Below, one piece after another: positions 54,618 through 64,000 of a DNA stretch of 64,000 nt. Each line of letters starts with the position of its first letter. Within the stretch, counting starts at the first letter, position 1. The notes under the pieces were generated by a model. The model did not search any database. It worked only from the letters and a program-made list of their open reading frames with translations, and was not told where the DNA came from. This DNA comes from Candidatus Flexifilum affinis. Its GTDB lineage: Bacteria; Chloroflexota; Anaerolineae; Aggregatilineales; Phototrophicaceae. The position numbers and the translations under genes were made by a program. The DNA is taken from the NCBI GenBank assembly GCA_016713325.1, contig JADJPJ010000089.1:124001-188000 (forward strand). Direction: 5' to 3'.

Positions 54618-56320
54618 ATGATGCACACGCTGATCAATCGATCCTGGTTCATCCCCGTCTTCTTCGTGTTCGTGGCACTGGCTGCGCGCCTCCCGCACCT
54701 CGCCACGAACGGTTCGCCAAGTGATTACGATACCATCAACGCCTGGGGTGAGTCGGTCTACCGACACAACTTCGCGTTTTATGCGATCACCAGTGCCGAC
54801 CATCCGCCGCTGTTTCCAATCTATGCGGGACTGACAAACCCGCTCAGCGATGTGCCGGCGCTGGCGCAGGCCGGACTGACCGACATGGTGCGCCTCAAAC
54901 TGCCTTCGTTGGCGGCGATTCTGCTGCTCGTCGCGATCGTTGGGTATTGGCTGCGCAATGAGGGATGGACACGTCTCTTCGTGCTGACACTGCTGGCGCT
55001 GCATCCCGGCATGATCGCCAATTCGGCGGTGTGGACTCAAAGCGACTCCATCTTCACGTTGTTTCTGGTCCTGATGCTCCTCATGATGCGTAACGACCGG
55101 CCGCGAGTCGCCTGGGTCTTCTTCGCGCTGGCGCTCCTGACGAAGTTCCAGAGCATCGTCCTGCTTCCGCTTCTCGTGGTTCTGACCTTCCGCCGCTACT
55201 CATGGCAAGAGCTGGTGCGCGCTGCTGTTGGCGCCGCGGTCATCGTCGTGGTCGTCCTGCTACCGTTTGTTCTGGTCAGCGGCCTTAGCGCGCTGGCTCC
55301 GTATTTGGGTTCGGTCAACTCCTTTCCGCACACGACGGGCAATGCCTACAACATTTGGGTGGCGTTCGAACCGGGATACTGGGCGCGCTCGCTGGTCCAC
55401 TGGGTCCGGACGACACCGGACCATCCATCATCCCGTTTCTCAGCAACCGTCAAATGGGCATGCTGCTTCTCGGCATTTACACGCTGCTCATCGTCTATCA
55501 CATGTGGCGACGTCCGCATGAAGGGCGCGAGTTTGTCTGGGGATCGGCGCTCTACTTCGGCTTCTTCATGCTGCCAACCCAGATTCACGAACGTTATCTC
55601 TATCCCGGCATCGTTATGGCCATCATCGGAGTCGCCCAGGATCGACGGATGGCGCTGGTCGCGGTCGTCAGTGTGCTCTCGTTCACCTTTAACATTGTCA
55701 CCAGCCTGAGTACGCCCTATATCTGGGCCGGTTCGCCGTTACGCTGGTTCACCGGAATCTATCCGCCGTACATTGCGCTGATGAATGTATTGCTGCTGAT
55801 TCAGGTGGCTGTGGCGGCGACCACGACGGTCGAACCACGCACGATTCGGGCAGTTCATCGATTGGCCGTCGCTGGGTTGTTGAGCGTGTTCCTGGTCGGG
55901 CCGGTGATCACGGTAAATCTGCCCCAGGATACCAGGCTGCTTCAGGAAGTCGACGTCGGTGAGGGCGCCAGGCTGGTCGGCTATCGCATGGTCGATGAAG
56001 GTGAGCATGTGATGCTCACCCTTTACTGGCAGGCCACCCGGCTGATCCCGACCCTGTATCGTTCGCATCTTGAACTGGTGCATGATGGACGGGTAATCGC
56101 CATCAGTGATGGTTCGGCGGAGGAGGTGCGACCCGGCTCCTGGCGCTGGAACCGGGGTAGGGTATACCCGGTGACCTACTGGTTCGATCTGACCGAGAAG
56201 CCGGACCCGGACGCCATACGCGCTATGTTCTATGAGGATAGTACTCGGCGTACCCTGACCGTCACGCAGAACGGCGCACAGCTTCCCTGCAATACACTTG
56301 TCCTGGAAGCCTCTCGATAG
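54618..56320 (+). pseudogene. PMT/GT39-like integral membrane glycosyltransferase, paralogue 2, frameshifted
   Basis: The joined frames give about 567 residues, closely parallel to the gene before it: 'YDTINAWGESVYRHNFAFYA', 'ADHPPLFPIYAGL', 'VWTQSDSIFTLFLV', 'LTKFQSIVLLPLLV', 'MLPTQIHERYLYPGIVMAI' and the C-terminal 'GSWRWNRGRVYPVTYWFDLTE'. The frame breaks just after 'FEPGYW'. One extra G in the GGG run 55381-55383 gives GYWGALAGPLGPDDTGPS, which matches 'GYWQGIMGPNGSVD' of paralogue 1. So this is probably an intact gene with an undercalled G. The tandem pair may build different linkages on the same glycan. Confidence 0.7.
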
Positions 56321-56375
56321 CGACCGCGAAGGGCGCTGGGGACGATCACACCCCCAATCTTGGGCTCTGAACCGG

Positions 56376-57225
56376 CTACAGCGCTTCGCTCTCCTGCTTC
56401 AGCCGATCGGCCATCTCGGACAGCGTCATGTCACCGGCGAACTCACGCAGTTCGTGTTCCAGCGCTTCAAGTTCTTCTCCCCCCGCTCATCATGCGAATC
56501 ATTTCGTCGCGCGACAGATCCGTCTTGTTATAGGTCCCCAGTGTCCGGCCTCGCTTCAGGATGGTGAAGCGGTCGCCGATCGGGAAAGCATGATGGGGGT
56601 TATGCGTGATGAAGATCACGGCCACGCCCTGTGCCCTGGCTCGGGCGATATAGCGCAGGACGGTCCCCGCCTGCTTGACGCCCAGCGCCGAGGTTGGCTC
56701 ATCCAGAATCAGTACCTTCGCGCCGAAATAGACCGCCCGGGCAATCGCGATCGACTGCCGTTCCCCGCCGGACAGGGTGCCGACTGCCTGGTCCGGGTCG
56801 CGAATGTCGATGCCCATTTTGGCCATCTCCTCACGCACGACCTGGCTTGCTTGTCTGATGTCGAACCGCTTGAAGAGACCCCATCCTACCGTCGGCTCAC
56901 TGCCCAGAAAGAAATTGCGGGCAACGCTCATGAGCGGGATCATTGCCAGGTCCTGGTACACGGTGGCGATCCCGTGGGCGAGGGCGTCTCGCGGCGAGTT
57001 GAAGGTGACCGGTATGCCTTCGACCAGGTATTCGCCTTCGTCGGGCCGGTGAACCCCGGACAGCGTCTTGATCAGCGTGGACTTGCCCGCGCCGTTTTCG
57101 CCCAGCAGGCACATGACCTCGCCGGACATGAGCTGAAGTGAGATATCCTTCAGGGCGATGACCGTCCCGAAGTATTTGGAGACGTTCCGAACTTCCAGAA
57201 CCGGGGTACGGGAGCCATTGGTCAT
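56376..57225 (-). pseudogene. Sugar ABC transporter ATP-binding protein (single-domain, FrcA type), frameshifted near its end
   Basis: A sugar-type ABC ATPase with Walker A '[18 protein letters not shown]', the signature '[16 protein letters not shown]', Walker B '[12 protein letters not shown]' and switch His '[10 protein letters not shown]'. As read it ends early in 'MMSGGRRT'. Removing one base from the C run 56479-56484 (plus strand) continues it as [18 protein letters not shown] and on to 'KQESEAL' with stop at 56376. That tail is typical of the single-domain ATPases of FrcA type, giving 282 residues. It powers the adjacent permease. It is last in the leftward operon iolG - binding protein - permease - ATPase. 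The start is 2 bases from the permease stop. Confidence 0.85.
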
Positions 57226-57226
57226 C

Positions 57227-58303
57227 TCACTTTGCCTCCGAGGCTCGCTTGCGGATGTAGTTGTTGATCAGCACGGCGACGATCAGCATGGCGCCCATGA
57301 AGACCTGGAACCAGTCGGAATCGACGCCCGTGAAGACGATGCCTTGCTGGACCATGCCGAAGATCAACGCGCCGAAAACCGCGCCAATGGCCGAGCCATA
57401 GCCGCCCGTCAGCAGTGTGCCGCCGATGACCACAGCGATGATAGCCAGGAACTCTCGCTGCATGCCGCGCAGTGTGTCGGCGCCGCCGGCTGAGAGTACC
57501 TGAATGGTCGCGACCAGCCATGCAGCGGCGGCCGTGGTCATGAACAGGATGACCTTCATCCGGTTGACCGGGACGCCGACGTTCCGCGCTGCGGTCTTAT
57601 CGCCGCCAATGCCGAAAATCCAGTTACCGGGCCGGGTGCGCAGCAGGATGTAGGTGGCCAGGCCGGCAAAGAGGAGCCACCAGAGGATGGAGACGGGAAA
57701 TTCCGCCATGGCGCCGCGCGACGACGACGGATCGACGATGCGCAGCGCGCTGGAGAAGAACGCCGACGCCGAGTCGTAGCCCAGTGTGTCGGTGACGCCG
57801 CCGACCTGTGTGCGACCGGTGATCAGCCGCGTCAGGCCAATGGTCATACCGCGGATGATGAACAGGCTGGCCAGCGTGATGATGAACGATGGCAGTTTGG
57901 TGCGGTTGACCAGGATGCCGTTGATGGCGCCGATGATGAGCGCGACGATCAGCGACACGCCAATGGCCGCCCACAAATTCCAGCCGAATTCCACGCTGAG
58001 GACAGCGATGATCATGCCTGTGCCGCCGATCATCGAGCCGATGGACAGGTCGAACTCTCCTGCGATCATCAGCAGCGCGACCGCCACAGCCAGGATGCCG
58101 AGTTCAGCGGCCACTTCCAGATAATTGGCCGTGCCGCGCAGCGTCAGGAAGCCGCGATCGCCGGCGACAATGGCGAAAAAGAGCCAAACCAGTATCGCGC
58201 CGCTCACCGCGCCGAGCTCCGGCCGCCGCAGCAGCTTGCGCAAGAACCCCTCTTGCCGGACTCGTTCGTCGCTGTGGGGCGGGCTTGCAGACTGTGTGGT
58301 CAT
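57227..58303 (-). CDS. Sugar ABC transporter permease (RbsC/FrcC type)
   Basis: A 358-residue polytopic protein with about nine helices. '[20 protein letters not shown]', '[17 protein letters not shown]', '[20 protein letters not shown]' and '[28 protein letters not shown]' match the BPD_transp_2 family of carbohydrate importers. The N-terminal 30 residues are cytoplasmic and charged. It forms the channel with the ATPase encoded next. By context the sugar is probably myo-inositol or a related cyclitol, since iolG begins the same leftward operon; this is inference. Confidence 0.9.
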   Translation of the reverse strand: MTTQSASPPHSDERVRQEGFLRKLLRRPELGAVSGAILVWLFFAIVAGDRGFLTLRGTANYLEVAAELGILAVAVALLMIAGEFDLSIGSMIGGTGMIIAVLSVEFGWNLWAAIGVSLIVALIIGAINGILVNRTKLPSFIITLASLFIIRGMTIGLTRLITGRTQVGGVTDTLGYDSASAFFSSALRIVDPSSSRGAMAEFPVSILWWLLFAGLATYILLRTRPGNWIFGIGGDKTAARNVGVPVNRMKVILFMTTAAAAWLVATIQVLSAGGADTLRGMQREFLAIIAVVIGGTLLTGGYGSAIGAVFGALIFGMVQQGIVFTGVDSDWFQVFMGAMLIVAVLINNYIRKRASEAK

Positions 58304-58380
58304 AACGTATGCCCCAGAATGATCGCTTCTGAAAAGTGGCTCAAATAAGCATTACTTCAGAGATAACGGCAGTGGTGCGG

Positions 58381-58410
58381 CCTGCTCCGGACAAGTCTGT
58401 CCGGAGCAGG
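58381..58410 (-). other. Intercistronic hairpin between the binding-protein and permease genes
   Basis: CCTGCTCCGGACA and TGTCCGGAGCAGG form a perfect 13-bp stem over AGTC. No T tract follows on either strand. Such hairpins after a binding-protein gene commonly shield the upstream mRNA and lower expression of the permease and ATPase. Confidence 0.7.
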
Positions 58411-58431
58411 GCTGAGTTGCATGAACGCTGC

Positions 58432-59391
<960 letters not shown>

Positions 59392-59596
59392 CTCTCTACT
59401 CCTTGTAAGAAATATGCCAGAGACTTCACATCAGCGACCGAAACGCTGAGGTAAACAAGTGTTTGGCGTGACGACGCACGCAGGCGCGCAGGAGAGCGAC
59501 GGTGATATTTCCATTGTACGCCGGAATGCCGCGCGAAGACACCACGAGGCATGTCCGTGGCGTATACGACTCAATTGCCCGCCGAAGTCTGGGCAA

Positions 59597-60622
59597 CTAG
59601 GCCTGCCGCTCCAGCTCTTTCAGGTAGACCACCCGGCCTTCGTGTTGCGAGCGAGTCGCGGCGACAGCAATTTGCAGCGCCGCTCGAGCGTCATCTGTGG
59701 TGGTCATCGGAGTGCGCCCGTTCAGCAGGCAGTCCGCAAAATGCTCGATCTGGCGGGTGTAGGCCGGGCCAAAGCGCTGGGGAAAATGGGGAACGATGTC
59801 GTGGGTGACCCCGGCCTTGGTGACGAGTACGACCGGCGTGTACTGGAGATAGCCGACTTTCAGGGTGCCCTTTGAGCCGATGATTTCGGTCTGAATATCG
59901 TATCCGTAGATGGCGTCGCGGCTGACCTCGATGTTGCCGAGTGCGCCGTTTTCCAGGCGCAGGCTGATCATGGCATAGTCGACATCGCCGACGGTCTGAA
60001 GTTCCGGAAAAACCATGCAGGAGACTTCCGTGTAGACCCGCTCGACTTCCGACCCCATGTACCAGCGAACCAGGTCGCAGTCGTGGATGGCCATGTCGAC
60101 GATCAAACCGCCGCTGACCGCCGGGTTGGCAAATTCGAGGCTGGTGCGGCCTGGATCGCGGCCGATCGAGCGGATGGCGACCGGATCGCCGATCTCGCCG
60201 GCGTCGAGCTGGCGCTTGGCGGCGGCGCACCCGTCGTCAAAGCGGCGCATGAAGCCGACCTGAAACAGCACCCCGCGCCGTTCCACCGCGTCGACCATGG
60301 CATCTGTGCCTTCGAGCGTGAGCGCGGTTGGTTTCTCGCAGAAGATCGCTTTGCCGGCTTCGGCGGCGGCGATCACGACTTCCTGGTGGGTGCTGGTGGG
60401 CGTGGCGACGATCACCCCGTGAATGTCTGTCCGGGCCAGGAGTTCGCGAAAGTCGGCATAGACTCTGACGCCGCCAAACCTGGCTGCAAAGGATTCTGCA
60501 ACTTCGAAACGTGGGTCGGCGACCGCTACGAGACGGACGCCCTCGATGCGCTGCGCGACATGGGTGGCATAGACCTGACCCATACGTCCAAGACCTAAAA
60601 CGCCGATATTCACCTGGGCCAT
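59597..60622 (-). CDS. iolG: Inositol 2-dehydrogenase-type Gfo/Idh/MocA oxidoreductase
   Basis: A 341-residue NAD(P)-dependent oxidoreductase. The N-terminal Rossmann motif is 'VNIGVLGLGRMGQVYATHVA', and 'CEKPTALTLEGTDAMVDAVE' has the catalytic Lys of EKP. 'GGLIVDMAIHDCDLVRWYMG' carries the active-site DxxxHD of inositol dehydrogenases, and 'GRTSLEFANPAVSGG' fits IolG. It oxidises myo-inositol to scyllo-inosose. It is first in the leftward operon, and a strong promoter lies 60 bases upstream. Other sugar dehydrogenases share the fold, but iolC and iolD across the promoter support inositol. Confidence 0.85.
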   Translation of the reverse strand: MAQVNIGVLGLGRMGQVYATHVAQRIEGVRLVAVADPRFEVAESFAARFGGVRVYADFRELLARTDIHGVIVATPTSTHQEVVIAAAEAGKAIFCEKPTALTLEGTDAMVDAVERRGVLFQVGFMRRFDDGCAAAKRQLDAGEIGDPVAIRSIGRDPGRTSLEFANPAVSGGLIVDMAIHDCDLVRWYMGSEVERVYTEVSCMVFPELQTVGDVDYAMISLRLENGALGNIEVSRDAIYGYDIQTEIIGSKGTLKVGYLQYTPVVLVTKAGVTHDIVPHFPQRFGPAYTRQIEHFADCLLNGRTPMTTTDDARAALQIAVAATRSQHEGRVVYLKELERQA

Positions 60623-60677
60623 CACAAGTCCTCAAGAAGCAGGAATTCATAACGAATATCACAGTACCTTGTAACTC

Positions 60678-60706
60678 ATCGTAGCGATCAGTTGCGGATT
60701 TGTCAA
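60678..60706 (-). promoter_or_regulatory. Consensus-like sigma-70 promoter for iolG
   Basis: On the minus strand TTGACA (plus 60701-60706) and TACGAT (plus 60678-60683) are exactly 17 bases apart. Confidence 0.75.
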
Positions 60707-60740
60707 CAATTTGCTGAGTCGCTCCTGAGTTGTTAAAATA

Positions 60741-60759
60741 TGTTGCATAAAACGCAACA
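60741..60759. promoter_or_regulatory. Palindromic operator candidate for the IclR regulator
   Basis: TGTTGCATAAAACGCAACA: arms TGTTGC and GCAACA with a 7-base centre. It lies 12 bases before the iclR start and 35 bases beyond the iolG -35 box. A GCAAC half-site also sits in the iolG spacer. IclR proteins bind such palindromes, but the link is inferred. Confidence 0.6.
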
Positions 60760-60771
60760 AGAGGCGTATTT

Positions 60772-61521
60772 GTGAGTGGAATTCAATCGCTGTCACGCGG
60801 GCTGCAAATCGTCGAATTGATCTGGCAGGCCGGCCGGTCGATGGGAATCACCGAATTGGCCGAGCATCTGGACATCGACAAGAGCAGCGCCTCGCGCCTG
60901 GTCAAGACGCTGGTGCAGCACGGCTATTTGCAGCCGGAGCGCGGGTCGCGCCGCTTCGTCGTCGGGCAGCGGCTCTACCAGATGGGCTGGGAGCTGGTCA
61001 ACCGCATGCCCCTGCGCGAGACGGCGCGTAAATACCTCTACCGGCTGGTCAAAGAGACCGAAGAGTGCGCGCACACCGCCGTTTATTCAGAAGGCAAGGC
61101 GCTTATGATCGACGACGTGGAGGCGGCTCACTCGCTCCGTGTGGTGGGCGGGATCGGCCGTCTGTTGCCCATGCACTGCACGGCTGTCGGCAAGACGCTG
61201 CTGGCGTTTGGCGATCTGCCGCTGCCGCCGACGCTGGAGCGCAAGATGCCCAAGACCATCACCGACCCGGAGGCGCTCGCGCATCATCTTGCCGGGGTGT
61301 GCGAGCTCGGATTCGCCTACGACGACGAGGAACACCAGCCCGGCGTGCGCTGCCTCGCGGCGCCGGTCTACAACCTGGCAGGCATGGCCGTCGCCGCCAT
61401 CGGCATTTCCGGCCCGACCGTCCGGGTGACGGACGAACGGGTCTCTCTGCTGGCCGGGCATGTGATTCGCGCGGCCCGCGAACTATCGGCGGAACTGGGA
61501 TACGAGGAGGAGAGCGCTTGA
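60772..61521 (+). CDS. IclR family transcriptional regulator
   Basis: A 249-residue regulator. The N-terminal winged helix reads 'IQSLSRGLQIVELIWQAGRS' and 'LAEHLDIDKSSASRLVKTLVQHGYLQ'. The C-terminal effector domain has 'HCTAVGKTLLAFGDLPLP' and 'GVRCLAAPVYNLAGMAVAAIGISGPT', standard IclR text. It probably senses an inositol-pathway intermediate and controls both arms of the locus. GTG start with AAGAGG upstream. The stop overlaps the iolC TTG start by four bases (TTGA), which couples the regulator to the kinase gene. Confidence 0.9.
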   Translation: MSGIQSLSRGLQIVELIWQAGRSMGITELAEHLDIDKSSASRLVKTLVQHGYLQPERGSRRFVVGQRLYQMGWELVNRMPLRETARKYLYRLVKETEECAHTAVYSEGKALMIDDVEAAHSLRVVGGIGRLLPMHCTAVGKTLLAFGDLPLPPTLERKMPKTITDPEALAHHLAGVCELGFAYDDEEHQPGVRCLAAPVYNLAGMAVAAIGISGPTVRVTDERVSLLAGHVIRAARELSAELGYEEESA

Positions 61522-62528
61522 GCGGTTACGACTCGCTCCATATGGGGCGCAGCAGCATCGATCTGTATTCGAACGATGTCGGCGCGCCATTCGTGGACAT
61601 CAACAGCTTCGCCGCTTACGTGGGTGGGTCGCCGCTCAACATCAGCGTTGGCGCGCACCGTTTGGGCCTGAACACCGCGCTGCTCACCGGCGTCGGTGTC
61701 GACCCGGTCGGCGACTTCATCCTTCGTTTCCTCAACAACGAGGGGGTGGAGACGAAATTCATCCCGCGCAAGCCGGGCCGTCGCAGCAGCGCTGTCGTGC
61801 TGGGCATCGAGCCGCCGGATAAGTTCCCGCTGGTGTACTACCGCGACAACTGCGCCGACATCGCCCTGACCATCGACGATGTGCTGGCCTCGCCGATTAC
61901 CGACTGCAAGGTTTTCCAGTTCGCCGGCACCAACCTGAGCCTGGAGCCAAGCCGCAGCGCCACGCTGTTCGCGGCTGAGCAGGCCCGCGCGGCTGGGGCC
62001 AAGGTCATCCTCGACGTCGATTTTCGGCCGGATCAGTGGCACGACGTCCGCGCTTTCGGGGTGCAGGTGCGCGCTGCCCTGCGGCTGGTCGACATCGTGA
62101 TCGGCACGGAGGACGAGGTGAATGCCGCCATGCTGGTCGATACCTCTCAGATGCGCATGAGCCACTCGCAGATCTCCGATACGCACGTTCAGGGTGATGC
62201 CGAGAGCGCGGCCCGCAATCTGCTGAACCTCGGGCCGGAGGCGCTGGTGCTCAAGACCGGCTCGCGAGGCTCGAAGATCATTCTCAAGAGCGGCGAGGCC
62301 ATCGACGCGCCGGGCTACCCGGTCGACGTCTACAACATCCTCGGCGCCGGCGATGCTTTTGGCGGCGGGTTCCTGTACGGCTACGTGCACGGCTGGGGAT
62401 GGTACAAGTCGGCGCGGCTGGGCAACGCCTGCGGTGCCATCGTCGTGACCAAGCACGGCTGCGCCAACTTCATGCCGACCATGAAAGAAGTCGAAGAATT
62501 CATCGCCCCGCGCGGCGGATTGGAGTAA
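61518..62528 (+). CDS. iolC: 5-dehydro-2-deoxygluconokinase-type PfkB kinase
   Basis: A 336-residue ribokinase-family sugar kinase. 'MGRSSIDLYSNDVGAPFVDI' and 'FAAYVGGSPLNISVGAHRLG' match IolC closely. 'KFPLVYYRDNCADIALTIDD' is the IolC substrate loop, and 'NILGAGDAFGGGFLYGYVHG' is the PfkB ATP signature with catalytic Asp. It phosphorylates 5-dehydro-2-deoxygluconate in inositol breakdown. Start is TTG 61518 preceded by GAGGAGGAG; no ATG lies close. Translationally coupled to iclR by the TTGA overlap. The following TIM-barrel gene starts nine bases after the stop. Confidence 0.87.
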   Translation: MSGYDSLHMGRSSIDLYSNDVGAPFVDINSFAAYVGGSPLNISVGAHRLGLNTALLTGVGVDPVGDFILRFLNNEGVETKFIPRKPGRRSSAVVLGIEPPDKFPLVYYRDNCADIALTIDDVLASPITDCKVFQFAGTNLSLEPSRSATLFAAEQARAAGAKVILDVDFRPDQWHDVRAFGVQVRAALRLVDIVIGTEDEVNAAMLVDTSQMRMSHSQISDTHVQGDAESAARNLLNLGPEALVLKTGSRGSKIILKSGEAIDAPGYPVDVYNILGAGDAFGGGFLYGYVHGWGWYKSARLGNACGAIVVTKHGCANFMPTMKEVEEFIAPRGGLE

Positions 62529-62537
62529 CCCTTCGGG

Positions 62538-63299
62538 TTGGGCCAGATCCAGCATTCCGTTTCGTGGTGGTGCTTCGTTCCGGAGCTGATGACGCCTGAA
62601 GCCTTCGTCAGCGCCGTCGCCTCCCTGGGCTATGACGCTATCGACCTGGTAGGCCCGGAGCATGATGCGCTGGTCAAGGACCACGGGCTGGAGATTGCCG
62701 CCGTGCAGGGGCATGCGCTCAAGCCAGAGGGCCTAAACCGCCTGGAAAATCGCGGCAGCATCGAGAAAGAGCTGGAAGCCAGCCTGGCCCGCGCCGTCCA
62801 GTGGCAGATCCCGTACCTGATCTGCTTCAGTGGAAATCGCGCCGGTCTGAGTGACGAGCAGGGCATCGAAAACACGGCCGCCAACCTCAGCTATTTCGCC
62901 CGCATGGCCGAAGACGCCGGCGTGACGCTGATCGTGGAGCTGCTCAACAGCAAGGTCGATCACCCGGATTACCAGTGCGACCGCACGGCGTGGGGTGTCG
63001 AGGTCTGCCGGCAGGTAGAGTCGCCGCGCGTCCAACTGCTGTACGACATCTACCACATGCAGATCATGGAAGGCGACGTCATCCGCACGATCCGCGAGAA
63101 TCACCGCTATTTCGGCCATTATCACACCGCCGGAAACCCGGGGCGCAACGAAATCGACGATAGCCAGGAGCTGAACTATCGCGCCATCGTCAGGGCCATG
63201 CGCGAGATCGGCTTTGACGGCTACCTGGCGCAGGAGTTCATCCCGCTCGGCGATCCGCTGGCCGGCCTGAAGAATGCGCTGGAGATCTGCAAGAGTTAG
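62538..63299 (+). CDS. Hydroxypyruvate isomerase-like TIM-barrel protein
   Basis: A 253-residue AP-endonuclease-2/xylose-isomerase-like barrel. 'ISWWCF'-type start (here '[20 protein letters not shown]'), '[20 protein letters not shown]' with the metal-binding Glu, '[19 protein letters not shown]' and '[20 protein letters not shown]' are Hyi/OtnI features. True IolE, the inosose dehydratase, has a related fold and is not otherwise seen here. It may isomerise or dehydrate an inositol-derived keto-sugar. TTG start. The gene lies between iolC and iolD on the same strand, so it belongs to the locus. Confidence 0.75.
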   Translation: MGQIQHSVSWWCFVPELMTPEAFVSAVASLGYDAIDLVGPEHDALVKDHGLEIAAVQGHALKPEGLNRLENRGSIEKELEASLARAVQWQIPYLICFSGNRAGLSDEQGIENTAANLSYFARMAEDAGVTLIVELLNSKVDHPDYQCDRTAWGVEVCRQVESPRVQLLYDIYHMQIMEGDVIRTIRENHRYFGHYHTAGNPGRNEIDDSQELNYRAIVRAMREIGFDGYLAQEFIPLGDPLAGLKNALEICKS

Positions 63300-63328
63300 G
63301 TTGTTTTGTCAGGAAAGGGTTGTTGAAA

Positions 63329-64000
63329 GTGAAAACGACACGCTTAACGATGGCGCAGGCGCTCGTGGTCTATCTATCACAGCAGGTGGTGGAGCGCGAT
63401 GGCGCCCAAAACAAGTTCTTTGCCGGGACGTGGGGATCTTCGGACATGGCAATGTCGCCGGCATCGGGCAGGCGCTCCAGCAGTATTCCCACCTGATCCC
63501 GTACTACCAGTCGCGCAACGAACAGGCGCAGGTGCACACGGCCATCGCTTACGCCAAGCACAAGAACCGCTTGCAGACCTTTGCCTGTACCTCGTCGATC
63601 GGTCCCGGCGCGACCAACATGATCACCGGCGCGGCGGCGGCGACCATCAACCGCATTCCGGTGCTGCTTCTCCCCGGTGACATCTTCGCCGAGCGCGTGC
63701 AGGCCCCGGTATTGCAGCAGTTGGAGAACGAGCACACGCAGGAGGTCGGCGTCAACGACGCCTTCCGGCCGGTGTCGCGCTACTGGGATCGCCTCAATCG
63801 CCCGGAACAGTTGATCGCTGCGCTGCCGGAGGCTATGCGGGTGCTGACATCGCCCGCCGAGACCGGCGCGGTCACCCTGTGCCTGCCGCAGGACGTGCAG
63901 ACCTTTGCCTATGACTACCCGTCCGAGATGTTCGAGGAACGTGTGTGGCACATCCGGCGCGACCGGGCCGATATGTCGGCGCTGCGCCGGGCCGCCGAGA
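63329..64000 (+). pseudogene. iolD: 3D-(3,5/4)-trihydroxycyclohexane-1,2-dione hydrolase, frameshifted and cut by the window
   Basis: Translation from GTG 63329 reads VKTTRLTMAQALVVYLSQQV and 'ERDGAQNKFFAG', the IolD start, then fails in 'TWGSSDMAM'. In the next frame 'GIFGHGNVAGIGQALQ', 'LQTFACTSSIGPGATNMI', 'NRIPVLLLPGDIFAERVQ' and 'PVSRYWDRLNRPEQLI' continue to the window edge. One extra G in the GGGG run 63432-63435 joins them as GTWGIFGHGNVAG. IolD is a thiamine diphosphate-dependent hydrolase that opens the ring of the inositol-derived diketone. The visible part is the first third of a protein of about 620 residues. Confidence 0.88.

Noticed and set aside
61065..61517. An N-terminal extension of IolC running through the iclR gene
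   Set aside because: The frame is open there, but the stretch is the shadow of iclR. The TTG at 61518 with a GGAGG-rich site gives the normal IolC N-terminus.

Overview
This is a GC-rich bacterial chromosome segment with tightly packed genes on both strands. There is no rRNA, tRNA, CRISPR array, transposase or phage gene in it. The gene mix suggests a member of the Chloroflexota, probably Anaerolineae-like: ferredoxin-dependent 2-oxoacid oxidation, System I cytochrome c maturation beside an NrfD-type quinol anchor, an AfsR-like BTAD/NB-ARC/TPR regulator, PMT-like tandem membrane proteins, and a kinase whose membrane domain resembles those of Chloroflexota histidine kinases. The placement is inference from family resemblance, with no marker gene to confirm it.

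Layout. 1-10.7 kb: end of a glutamate dehydrogenase, a broken TPR protein followed by a MITE-like inverted-repeat element, a CocE-type hydrolase with a PadR regulator, a GT1 glycosyltransferase, a WXG100-effector/lipoprotein pair, a methyltransferase, queG and a small metal-binding protein. 10.8-15.7 kb: a membrane-anchored Ser/Thr kinase, a methyltransferase-like membrane protein, an MFS exporter and a flavin reductase. 15.7-22.4 kb: an NrfD anchor divergent from ccmE-F-H-G-I-C-D, with a CRP-type palindrome between them. 22.4-28.5 kb: ppdK, a tryptophanase-type lyase and a DEAD-box helicase. 28.6-32.5 kb: a potassium module of a kdpD-like kinase, kdpE and a KimA-type importer. 32.7-35.7 kb: a hydrolase, pyrE and purB. 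35.8-41 kb: an orphan histidine kinase, a BTAD/NB-ARC regulator and a subtilase. 41-43.8 kb: a four-subunit 2-oxoacid:ferredoxin oxidoreductase (Vor type). 43.9-46.8 kb: small genes and an ECF sigma/anti-sigma pair. 47-52.5 kb: histidine utilisation genes hutG-U-I-H. 52.6-56.3 kb: two tandem PMT-like glycosyltransferases. 56.4-64 kb: a divergent inositol catabolism locus with iolG plus an ABC importer on the left and iclR-iolC-TIM barrel-iolD on the right.

How the genes work together. Histidine breakdown feeds glutamate, and a glutamate dehydrogenase ends at the left edge. Vor, the tryptophanase-type lyase and PPDK point to amino-acid fermentation or oxidation joined to pyruvate/PEP metabolism. 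The inositol locus looks like one regulon controlled by the IclR protein through a palindrome in the shared promoter region.

Quality warning. At least nine genes are split by single-base frameshifts. Eight of these, holding nine shifts, sit in C, G or A runs of three to six bases where one added or removed base restores a full-length family member. In the subtilase two such shifts compensate each other and hide the catalytic serine motif. This pattern fits uncorrected homopolymer errors far better than real pseudogenes, so the frameshifted entries should be read as probably intact genes.
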